Below, one piece after another: positions 1 to 10,100 of a stretch of DNA of 64,000 bases; the stretch's first letter is position 1, and each line of letters starts with the position of its first letter. Source of the stretch: Isochrysis galbana (Eukaryota > Haptophyta > Isochrysidales > Isochrysidaceae); assembly GCA_018136815.1 (NCBI GenBank), contig CM030932.1:1839284-1903283 (forward strand). Direction: 5' to 3'. The translations under genes and the position numbers were made by a program. The notes under the pieces were generated by a model, which saw only the letters and a list, made by a program, of their open reading frames with translations, was not told the origin of the DNA and ran no database searches.

Positions 1-600
1 TGAGCGCCAACTAGTCGCGACCCGCGCTCACGCAGCCATGCTTGCACCAAGGCGGACACAGTGTATGGCAAGGACACGCATGCATCTCACAGCAATCAAA
101 TGCATGCTACAGCGTGTTAAGCCGCCTGTCTCTTCATTGTTGCCTTGCAGATAAGCTCTCTTCCGAATGGGAGGGAAGACGTGAGCCGTCGCCCAGTCGA
201 ATGACGCCCGACATACTCCGGGAGCCGTGAGAAGGCTGCCTTCTCCACGCGTCCTTCCTATAGACGGTGGCAGTCATGTCGCCGCTCGCGGGCGTATGTT
301 TTACGCCTTGCGGGTGCTCGCGTAGATATTGATCCGTTCCCTTTGATGCCCACCCGCACTGAGAGTTACATAATCTCGACGCGTGGGGGAAGAAATCTTT
401 GGCCAAGCGGATGCGTGCGTTGGGACGTCGCACCCTAGCCTAACGAATGCGCGAGACTGCCCACCTGTTTCAGAACGAGTCCATCCGCCCCAACCGTACT
501 TGCCATGCTAGTGTACCGAACCGCAACACGCACCCGGGCTGCTCCGGCGCCTCATAGTCAGCGTGCAATGAAGAGGCGCGGGCCTTACGGTGACGGCGCT
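1..600. other. No gene recognised
   Basis: Only short open frames without recognisable domains are present on either strand. I see no splice-signal pattern, repeat or RNA gene I can support. Confidence 0.4.
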
Positions 601-1310
601 AAGTCCTCACCCTTGTCCTTTCTATGTCGTCGCTTCTCTCTATACCTCCCCTCTCCCTCACCGTCTTTCTTCCCTCCCTACTCCCCTTACGTCAGTCCCA
701 TCGCGTGGATGTCTTTTGGTGCGTCAATTTTGATATTAAAAATGAACCTAAGTTTCTTGTTGCGGGTAAAGGGGGGGGCTTGTACACTTCCCCCTCGTAC
801 GTTCCGTTTTTAGGTCTTCCCGCGCGACTCCCTCTCCGTCGCCGCGCCCCAGTTCCCTTCTTCCCCGTATCGTCCCGTATCGGTCCGCCCCCCCTCTCCT
901 CTCCTCTCCCCGGCTCCCCCGCGGAAGCCCTCTCCCCCTCTCCCCTCCCGTCTCTCCCCGAGTGCTTCCTTGAGTTTCCGGCCCCCTTTTGTCTATTTCT
1001 TTCCCGCGCGATTCCCTCCCCCCCCCGCGCGTGACGTTTTCCCTCTTTCCCTGCGTGTCCTGACTACGCTCTGCGCTATCGCCGCCCTCTGTGCCCCCTT
1101 GTTCGTCCTCCATCCCCGTTCTCGTGCTGCTGTGCCCCGTGATGGCTGAGAGCGCGCCCATGTCCTCGGCCCCGTCCCCGCGCGCTTCCTCGACTCCCCA
1201 TTGTTCACCCCCCACCCACGCTCCAATTGGGCCATACATCTCATGTTACAGTTCATCCACCACTCACACCCAGCCGCACCACAGCCACAGCTCCATGCGA
1301 TCCGGCCCGG
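600..1310 (+). mobile_element. C/T-rich 5' fragment of a retroelement (tentative)
   Basis: A long pyrimidine-rich stretch leads to an ATG at 1142 that opens a Ser/Pro/His-rich frame. The layout (C/T-rich leader, then an ATG starting a Pro/Ser-rich protein with a His/Thr-rich segment) resembles the better preserved element at 31600-33027. The similarity stops near 1305, where minus-strand LINE sequence begins, so this looks like a 5' piece inserted into or abutting that LINE. The assignment rests on layout and short similarities only; it could be unrelated low-complexity DNA. Confidence 0.3.
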
Positions 1311-1890
1311 GTTGCGCACTGAGGTATACAGATATTATACGGTATTGGGTTTCATCTATGTTGAGTGTTATGGATACGCATCTACCTTCTAGCAAGATTT
1401 CTAGGGACTCCGTCCTAGCAGTTATTCGCTCGGCCGCTTCTCTGATTGCCACCGCGACACCGCTAGCAGGGTCTCCTAGCTCTCCTGGGGCGACAAACCA
1501 CAGCCAGCCCAACATGGCGGCTGTCCTATGTGCCCAGAGGTGCGAGCCGTCCTCGTATGCATGAAGTTCTTGTAGTAGTAGTATGTCTACTTTCGCCTTT
1601 CGCGCTTGCGATAGCACGGCGGCTAGCTTGCCGCTCTTGGTGCCGTTAATGTTGTATGTCGCGATGCGGACAGGTCCTTCACTTGTGTAACCAAGGGTGG
1701 AGTCATATGTGAGTCTAGGGCGCTGGGGCGTTTTTCTCGCGACGGTAAGTTTGGTGGCCGCAATCGCGTTGGCGCACGCGCACTCTGGGTGGAGGAAAAG
1801 GCATGCCGGGCCGTTCAAACAGACGCCCGGGATCTTCTTGTGTGGATGAAGGTGGCAGCGGATCCATAGCTGTACATGATTCCAGTCACG
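1264..1890 (-). pseudogene. LINE-type retrotransposon ORF2 fragment: zinc motif plus APE-type endonuclease
   Basis: Read from 1890 downwards, this encodes a Cys/His-rich stretch (C-H-L-H-P-H, then G-V-C-L-N-G-P-A-C and L-H-P-E-C). The N-terminal half of an endonuclease/exonuclease/phosphatase domain follows, with the metal-binding Asn in ATYNINGTKSG and the Glu in ILLLQELHA. In LINEs this domain nicks the target DNA before reverse transcription. The frame has no ATG of its own and stops near 1264 before the catalytic His end of the domain, so it is truncated. No reverse transcriptase follows. The ORF1-like part of the same element lies at 2776-3500 on the same strand, separated by an unrelated insertion. 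Confidence 0.75.
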
Positions 1891-2775
1891 ACTATAGTCA
1901 GACGCATAGTCAAGCTCCCATGGTATGACTAGTAGTCAATAGTCAGAAGGCTATCTATAACTAGTAGTCAATAGTCAGAGGCTATGGCATGACTTGACTA
2001 TGCTAGTCAGGGGGCCGACTTGACTACGACTAGAGCAGCGCGACTATAGTCACTGCCACTGCGCAAGCGCGCGAGCAAAGCAGGGCAGAGCGCAGAGCGC
2101 GCTGCGCGCCGCCTGTCAAACAATGCCTACGCATTGCGGGTTGCGGGTTGCGGAGCCAGATATGCTAAACTGCGCAATGATCGAGCGGCTCGAGGTCAAA
2201 AATGCGCGCACGACAATACTCAATGTTGTATAATACTATACTAGTACTAGCACAATGTTATTGGATCCATCGTCCGAGACAATGCTACCATCAGTCACTC
2301 TCGCTCTCGCTCTCCATCCACACCCACACCGCTCAGGCACCAAATAGTCCCATCCCCATCATCCTCATCTTCAAACATCTCAGACACACACCTTCTTGTT
2401 GCCCATCAATGGGGGCATCCTCCTGAACAGCGGCTAGCCCTAGAGTGCTCTACTCTCACGCCCCAAGGAGACGCCCTCCCACGCCATACTTGCTCACATA
2501 CAAGTCCCATGACATCTCGCCCGTAGTTTGATCGCGGTGCAGGTACCAAAATTCTTGCGCACGTAAACGAGGCGAAAAGAATTAAAATTAGATTAACATC
2601 AAGACACAATATATATCTATTTACCCATATGACTATAGTCTGATCATAGTCAGTGATTCAAGCTCCCATGCTATGACTAGTGGTCAATAGTCAGAGGGCT
2701 ATGCATGACTAGTAGTCTATAGTCAGAGGCTATGGTGTGACTATGACTGCATAGTCAAGGCCCATAGAATGACTA
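1891..2775. repeat. Insertion of about 0.9 kb flanked by direct repeats rich in TAGTCA/TGACTA
   Basis: Both ends carry dense TAGTCA / TGACTA motifs. A 44 bp core at 1911-1954 recurs in the same orientation at 2659-2702 with only a few mismatches, and looser copies surround each. The unit sits exactly between the two halves of one minus-strand LINE, so it is either an insertion into the LINE or a segment of a different element. No coding capacity is evident inside. Confidence 0.55.
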
Positions 2776-3500
2776 AGATTGAATCACTTGAATCACGTAC
2801 AGCCCTGAGCGGATCGTGTACTTATTGTCGATCCACGCGCCAAGCACGTCGTGCGAGAGATTGCATCGCACTCCTCGTTTGTTCCTGAGGCACAGGCCTT
2901 GAGTGAAGCGCGCACATTGCTTAGGGGGGCCCTTGCCAAGGGCCTCGTGCGCCGTTTTCGGGCGAGGGTTGAGCCTTTGTGCCTCGTTGCGCTCGCGGCG
3001 CTTCGCCGCTTCTTGTTCACACTCGCATACGCGAATCGAGCTCAAGAGTCAAGAGGCCCTTAACCACTTCTGGCCGCCAACCTTTGCAACCGCGTAGGCT
3101 GCCGTGGACCATGAGCTTGTGAGGAGATTGAATGGATTCTGGCATCTTGATTTCCTTGCACGCCCGAATGGCGTAATTTACCGGGACGGTCTTGCCGTCG
3201 ATCTGAAGTAGCAGCTTGCGAGGAAAGTTTCCGTCTAGAAAGGAGCCTTGTGACGAATTGGGATGGCCCATAGGGCCTGAGGGCAATGAGGAAGGGGCCA
3301 AGCCGGCGGCAGGCGCGGCGAGGGAGACGACTTCGGAGGTGCTGACGGGCTGAGGCCCGTCAGCAGAGGAAGGCGGGCAGGCGGGCTTGAGCGAGGGCGA
3401 GGACGGCGGCGAAAGCGGCATCGAGCGAGCGGCGAGAGGCGAGGGCGAGTGTGAGGAGGGCTGTGATGGCAGGGGCTGGCGAGGAGAGGCGAGGCTGTAG
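2776..3500 (-). pseudogene. LINE ORF1-like fragment with a CCCH-type zinc finger, frameshifted
   Basis: From the gap down to about 3040 one frame encodes a Ser/Pro-rich stretch followed by a compact folded-looking region. The frame then ends, and the neighbouring frame continues with an Arg/Glu-rich helix and the Cys/His motif C-ARFTQGL-C-LRNKRGVR-C-NLS-H. A one-base indel near 3040 would join the two. A related C...C...C...H motif occurs in the LINE piece at 41826-42275, which supports a shared family. The upstream end is lost in the assembly gap and the downstream end is cut by the insertion at 1891-2775. Confidence 0.6.
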
Positions 3501-3600
3501 NNNNNNNNNNNNNNNNNNNNNNNNNNNNNNNNNNNNNNNNNNNNNNNNNNNNNNNNNNNNNNNNNNNNNNNNNNNNNNNNNNNNNNNNNNNNNNNNNNNN
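3501..3600. other. Assembly gap (100 N)
   Basis: Exactly 100 N, the usual placeholder for a gap of unknown length. It hides the first part of the 5' LTR of copy A and the 5' end of the adjacent LINE. Confidence 0.99.
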
Positions 3601-4488
3601 TCTTCCTCTCACATTCCCTAGGTCCGCTACCCTTGGCTTGTAGGTCCTTGCTTCTTTCTTCTCGGTCAAGGTTTTGGCGAGCGAGTCGGTTGCTCTAGCC
3701 GCTCGAGATTTGAGGTTTAATTTGCCATCTCCCCTTGGAGACCGGTGTAGGTTCGCTTCCTAGGTGAGGGAATCTTTCCCCTTGATGCAAGTTACATGCA
3801 AGCCTTGGCCCTTTTGGTGTTTCTTCCCCTTGGTTGCTACTCAGGGTTGTTCGTTAGAAGCGTCTAGAAGTTCACGCTCAACGGCAAGATTTCCTCTGTC
3901 GTGAAGACATCTCGTTGCGATCTGTATCCAAAGTGATCGCCGTGGTCGCGCGACAGGACGCTCCCCCTTCGGACTCTCCGCTACGTGGGAAGTTACAACG
4001 GAGACACGCTCCGGCCGTCGCTGCGGAGTCTCTCTCTCTCTCTCGCTCTCTCTCTCCGTCTCTCGCGACGTGTTTGAGTTATCGGTGATTTGGGGTCGCG
4101 GTTGCTTGATAATTTGCTTGGTTTGGGTGAATGATTCCGGTGTGTTCGTGAGTCGGTGTATCCTGTTGTTCTCAGGCTCTTTGTCCGTCGTTGTTCGCTG
4201 CGTCGCTGCACTCTAGCAGCCTAGGCTCCCTCCCTGAGGGAAGAGTTCTTTGTAGGTCTAACAATCTCTTAAACCCAACACACTAGGGCCGCTAGGAGCG
4301 CCTCGCCGCCCCACAGTCCTTCGTTCGCCGTTCGTTCCCTGTCCATACACCCGAATGGGGTTGCCCGACCCAGTCCAGATTTCATTCACCCGACTCCCGG
4401 TGGGGAGGAGGGCCAAAGCGCCGCGCTAGCCGCCGGTGCTGCTCGCGACGGAGTGGCTCAGAGCCCTCCGGCTCCGCTCGACTCGACA
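3601..4488 (+). repeat. 5' LTR of Ty3/gypsy copy A (5' part lost in gap)
   Basis: Bases 3603-4488 match 15547-16434 almost perfectly. I count one substitution and four single-base homopolymer indels in about 886 bp. The shared block ends in GACA in both copies. The expected start (TGTCGCATTC, seen in the 3' LTR) falls inside the gap. The block contains a CT-rich microsatellite near 4031-4060 and, unusually, the presumed gag start codon at 4355. A classical primer-binding site starting TGG is not seen right after 4488. Confidence 0.8.
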
Positions 4489-7068
4489 AGCACGAAATCG
4501 AAGCTTGCGTCTTCGGCCGCAGAGGAGGAACCCCTCAGGGAACCTTCTCTGCCCGCTGCAGCTTTTGCTCCCGTGGGATGTCCGAGTGATCCCACGGCTT
4601 CTGAGGCTACACCAATGGCACCCATCACCCCGGCTGCTATCTCCACGACTGGCTCCGATCAGCTCGTGGCGGATGGCGAGGATTTGTCCGCTTCCTTCGG
4701 CACCCACCGGGTGCAATCACAGCGGGCCATGGTGGAGCATGACCCTCTCCCGCATGAGGCCAACTTCAGCGTCGCTGAGTTGGCCAATGAGGTGGAGGAG
4801 GGTCCCCTCCCTCTGATTCAGTTTGACCCCCCTCCTCACCTTCGAGATGATGAGTCTGAGGTCGGTGAAGGGGAGGGGATCAGCTTCCGAAGCCCCGCTT
4901 ACCGGGACTATGCCCCGCCGTCATCAAAAGGGGTCTTTGATCAAGAGATCACCCCGATCGAGACGGCCGCGGCGCGTCAGGATGCGGAAATGGCAAGGCT
5001 TCAAGCGCAGACCAACACCCTAAAAGGGGCTGTGGAGCGCCTACAGTCATCCCTTGCCGCGGCAGAGGCGAGGGAGGGGCTTCTCCGGGATCAAGTTGAA
5101 GCAGGGTTCAAAGCCCTGACTCAGCTACTCCAAGCCCGCCAAGAGCCCACTTCAAGTCCGTCCATGGATCGGACCGAGGCGGCTGCGGATTCTGCTAGGC
5201 CGGCTCAGAAGGAACCATCCATGGACGAGCCTCCTGCCCTAGACCAAAAGGGCCACGCCTCTCCGGCTACTAGGGTTCCACGGTCGGCGTACCCGACCTC
5301 CAAATCGGAATCCCGCCGCCAGGATCAGAGCCCTTACCGGGGCCCGACCCCGGTGGTGCCGTTCCGCCACCCTCGCGACCCTGCCTTGCGTGGGGATGGA
5401 TGAGCGAGAGGCAGTTGTAAGCGAGTGGAAAAATCTCCTCGCCTGCCCTCACGCGATCTGGCCGCCCTTTACCGCGACTCCGACGAGCATGAGCTCATCC
5501 ACACCATTTTGAAGAGCAACCTCTCCCTGGCGGGCAACGTTTGGCATTGCCGAATTTTCATGGAGGAGGACCACTTGCTCAAATGGGTGCGTAGCCGCTT
5601 CTCAGCCGAGCAAACCCTTCACCATCAGGTCAGGATGGGCAAAGAGCTTTCGGAGCTCCGCTTCCCAAAGGCCCTCGCCTCCGATAACGTTCAAACCGCG
5701 GCGACAGCCTGGAACGAATTTCGGCTAACTCTCATCAAGCCGTTGGAGCGGGCACTAGCGCTCGGCTGCGATCATCGCGAAATATTTACCTCCCTCCTCG
5801 CGGCAGCCGGAGCCAATTCCAGCGGCAATTCTCGCATCTTCGCCTTCCTCCTCGATCTAGTGGAGGACCGCGCCCTCGCTCTCAATCCTGTCCTCGCTGC
5901 TGACGTCCTTCTTCGCAAATGCGACGGGACCTTCGCAAACGGGGCCGATGGTTTCGCGAAAGACTCGGCGTCGATGGAGTGGGACCGCATGAGGGAGCGC
6001 GAGGCCGGCGCTGATCTATGTGAGCTCAGCAAGAATTTGGTTCGCGCCTACATCCGCAAGCTTGGCGATTCCGCGGTTGACTCCACCAACGTGTGGGATC
6101 ATCCAAACATGGCCCATGAGATCAACCAGAGGTTCGAAGAAATCATCCGGAACGATAAGGTTGATCCTCAGCGCGGCGTCGATAATGCTATTAAATTTGC
6201 GGAGGTGCTCGCGGAGACTCGTTTCCGCGTAGAGAACCACGAGCTAGGGCGGTCGGCGCTCTCGTGCGTCAACCTCTGCCAACGGTACCTCAGCCCTTAC
6301 GAGCAGGCCCGGGTGAAGCGTCATCAATCCCGGCCCTCGACGAAGCAAACCGTGGCTAGCGTACGCACTAAAGCCTCAGGCGAGGCAAAGAACGAGACTT
6401 CCTCGTCCCAGAAGACCGCTTCGACCACGGACATGGTCGCCGCCGTGCAGGCAGCCGTCCAAGCCACCGTGGCGGAAGCTCTTCGCGGACAGGGACACTC
6501 GCCTGCTTCGAAGCCTGATTATCGGGCTGCTGCACCGCCGGCAAGTTACCACTCCAACTCACCGTTGCCGGCTATACTGACCGATCCACCGGGTCGAAAG
6601 GGAGGCTCGTCTCGGCCGCCCAGCCGTCGCTGCGATCCGCCGGCGAACGGCCAAGGGCTACCGCCCGATTTGGGCGTATCCCGGTGGACGCCCGAGCTTT
6701 GGAATCGGGCCCGAGCCCGCTTCTGGGCCGTAGCAGGCTATGCCAAGCACCCAAGGGTCTCGGCGGCGCTAGCAAAGTGCCGACCGGCCGATAATTCAAT
6801 GGAAACTCCACGAACGGACGATATCAATAGGGGAATCTCCGAATGGACGAACGAAAACGGCTGTGCCTTCTGCGCTTTCCGACCTCATGCTCCTCCTGGC
6901 ACTCCAGCCAGCGAAGCCTGGAAATATGGCACGGGAGACGGTGCTCACAACCCCGTCATCTGTCAGCCATATATTCGCTTTCTGTGTGAGGCTGGCTGCG
7001 GAGAGTGTGGATCGGACGAGCACATTCATAAGCTTCTTCGCTCGATGGTCCGGGTTAAGCCTCAGTAG
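4355..7068 (+). pseudogene. gag: Gag of Ty3/gypsy copy A, with small frame breaks
   Basis: Encodes the capsid/nucleocapsid polyprotein of an LTR retrotransposon. The presumed start is the ATG at 4355, inside the repeated LTR block. The N-terminal third is Pro/Ser/Ala-rich. A short coiled coil follows (about 4980-5120), then a conserved helical capsid-like region (5450-6310), then a Cys-rich tail ending in TAG at 7066. Compared with the intact gag of copy B, the frame is broken by a one-base loss near 4373. A 55-base window (about 5395-5450) is also out of frame and contains a TGA at 5401. These breaks sit in or near homopolymers, so sequencing error is possible. The C-terminal Cys pattern is shared with copy B (see 46285-49050). 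Confidence 0.8.
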
Positions 7069-7138
7069 AGGTCCGGCGGGGTCCCCGTCCTTCAAACCCT
7101 GGCGGAGAACATCGCGGGCGGTGGGCCCGAACGCCACC
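7066..7138 (+). promoter_or_regulatory. Candidate stop-codon readthrough signal between gag and pol, copy A
   Basis: Gag ends CAG-TAG. At +5 to +13 after the stop lies CCGGCGGGG (7073-7081). At +52 begins a block GTGGGCCCGAACGCCACC that can form a small hairpin (GGTGG 7120-7124 with CCACC 7134-7138). Copy B has both blocks at the same offsets after its own CAG-TAG. Downstream of the TAG the gag frame stays open to 7557, consistent with a gag-UAG-pol layout. Confidence 0.5.
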
Positions 7139-10100
7139 ACCACCATCCCGATCCGATCCCTACGCCGCTTGGGGAGAAGAGCTGTCAACGCGGCGATTCT
7201 CCCCCTGTCTCTAGCTCTATTCAGTCCTCGACGGTGGGAGCCGCCTCGCCGGCTGAAGCCCCCGCCGAACGGCTATCTCGGAAGCCGGAGTCGACACTTG
7301 ACCCGGGCTCCTGGAAACAGGTTTGCCCCGGAGATAGTCGCGACCCGACTCTCCGAAATTCGTGTACGTCTACAAGTTCTTCTATTACTCCGCACGCTAT
7401 TAGGATGTTAGGGGCCGATTCTCGCTCGCTGCCCCTCTTGGAATCTATTTCTACGGATACTATGCTGTCTTCGGTTTCTTCAAATTCGCCTAGGTCTTTC
7501 GACGCATCTTCATCCCTGGATTCACCCCCGACGGCCCTGCCCAAGGGGGTGGGCTAGGTGGATTCGACGCGTCTTCGGTCTCTTCGTTTCGTAAACAATC
7601 AGTTGTGAAGCCCTCGAGGGCTGTCGACTCGGTATCATCTTCTGCTCTAGGTTCTATGGATAGGTCCGACGTGGCCGCTGCCGCGTCCGAAAACGTTGTT
7701 GCTGCTTTACCTGTTTCTGCTCTTTCCCGGCGGGACCCCACTGGAGACCTCTCTCCCAAGGGCCATAGCCGGAGCCGCTCTGCGGACGAATCGTCGTTGT
7801 CTACCGTAGGTTCTCGTGCTGTTGAGGCGGAGACTAGTGTCTCCTCTTCACCTCTCTCCCCGGTTCGTTATATTTCTCCGTCGTCGTGTTCATTCTCTCG
7901 TCTCGAAGTTGCACCCGTTCTCGTTTCTGATCTGGTTCCCGACCCGGAAGGGTCGGCTTCCGGAGTCAATGAAGATGAAGGTTCCAAGGGAGCTGCGGCT
8001 TTCCGCGCTCACGCCGTGGCCACCGCAGACTCGGGAGACGCAGGGGCCGTCGACTACGATCCCTCGTCGCGCACCATACGGACGCCGGCGTCTCCTCTTT
8101 CTCTCGGCTCTCCGGAGGATCCCCGTTCCAGGGATCGCCCGCCGGAGCCAACCCCCTTCAGGTCTAGCCCACCGAAACTCGAGGGCGACGACCTCCTTCC
8201 CCTGAATTCCGTTGCCGAGGCCATCCACCGGATCGCCGTGGTTGGTTGTTCCTCGGCCGCCAAGTCTACTGCAACTGCCCGCGCCCCTACGCGCGAGCTC
8301 CAAATGTTAGCCGCCTCCCGTGCCCGGGCTAGCGGTTCCTCCGTCATCTTGCCCCGCCATCTCGCCGAAGCTGCTCTAGCCGTGCGGCGGCCGCACGCGA
8401 GCACTCATTCATCACCCTCTGCCGTACTGCCGACGCATTTTGACGAGCTTTGCGCTGAGTTAGCGGCGATCCACGACGCCGTGACGCTCGACGCGGCCGA
8501 GGGGATTCCTCCACCCCGCGTTCTAGTCGTCGGTGAAGCTAGCGGGGTCGTGTCTTCGATGTTCCTACTCGCCGGAGCGCACGTCGCGACGTGCGATCTA
8601 CGACCGTCGGAGATCGACTACATTCCCCACTTCTGCGGAGATGCTCTTCACATTCAAAACCTCGGTTGGGACCTCGTGGTTGCGCATCCGCCGTGCACGT
8701 ATTTGTCGGCGGTGAGTTGCCAGTGGCTCGATCGGGAGCCGGGACGACGCCAGGCTCTCGAATCCGCCGCTAGAGTCTTCCTCGCCATGGCAAGCGCCGA
8801 CGCGCCTTTCGTTGCCGTCGAAAATCCTCGAATGCACGCGGAAGCCTCTGCCTTAGTCGGGGGGTTGCGACCGCGGCAGTTTGTGCAGCCGTGGCAGCAC
8901 GGCACGGGCCATCAAAAAGCAACTGGCCTGTACCTGACGGCTTCACTCCCGTCCTTGCAGCCTTCGAAGATTGTCGAGGGACGTCTATCCGCTATGGCGG
9001 ATCTATCGCCGTCGCCCCACCGTGGCGCCCTTCGCAGCCGCACCTATGTGGGCATTGCCGGTGCAATGGCGGCCCAGTGGATGCCGGTCTTGCGCCGTTA
9101 TGCGCGCGAAGCCAAGGCGTCGCGTTCGCTCGACTTCACGGTGGACTGGGCAATTTCCCAAGCAGCTGCCAGCTTGAGAGAACGCCCTTCGCTTTGCTCG
9201 ACCGGTTTCGAGCTGGCTGAGCCGAGGACGGCTCTGGCTCGTTTCATGGAGGGGAGAGGCGAAGCAGCTTCTAGCTCTCACCTCACGCCTCCCAGCGGTT
9301 CGCCAGTGTCTGATTCGGTTGTCGTGATCCCGGACGCAGGCCCCGTTGCCGATGCTTCTCGCCTGCTTCATCAGGAGGACTCGGAAACAAACGTATCGGA
9401 AGACGAGGCCGAGGCGGAAGGAGACCGCTTCCTGCCGTGGGAGTGGCCCATAGAGGACCGCTCTACAACGCCAGGCCCTCCAAACACGGTGAAGAAGCGC
9501 CGCAGCAAGTGGCAGGTCTTCGACCGTGATGTAATTTCGGGGGTCCATCGGTGGCAGGATGTCACGCCTTCCATCGCCCAAGAAATCGCTGAGCAAGCGG
9601 CAGCTGCGGAGCCGTCGGAACCTCCCATCTTGTCTCGACTGGGCTCTCAAGGCATCAATGCACTATCTCCGAGCGCCTCCTTCACGGCTGGCGACGAGGT
9701 AGTGGCCGAACTGACCAATTCGTTCGTAGCCGAAAGGTCACTCGAAACCTGGGATGTCGGGCCCGACTCGGGAGAAGATGACACGCCCGAGACGCCAGAA
9801 CACCGGAGCATGCAGACCCTCGAGACCAAGCCCTCCGACGCCGCCGAAGGAGAGGATACTCCACGGGCACTGTATTGCGATGGGGCTACCGCTAGGGGCC
9901 TCAGTGCGGCCGGATTTTCCGAGTTGTCGAAGCTTCCGAAGACAGACTTGCAGAAGTCCCTGGAGAAGGAATGGTCACGCCAAATGGATCAACCTCGGCA
10001 TCCGACGGACCGTCGAGGGCTAGGCTATGATGGCGTGCCTAACCCCTCTAGTTCAGCAAAGGCATCCCCACGCTCCTCGATACCATTCGTGCCGCAGACG

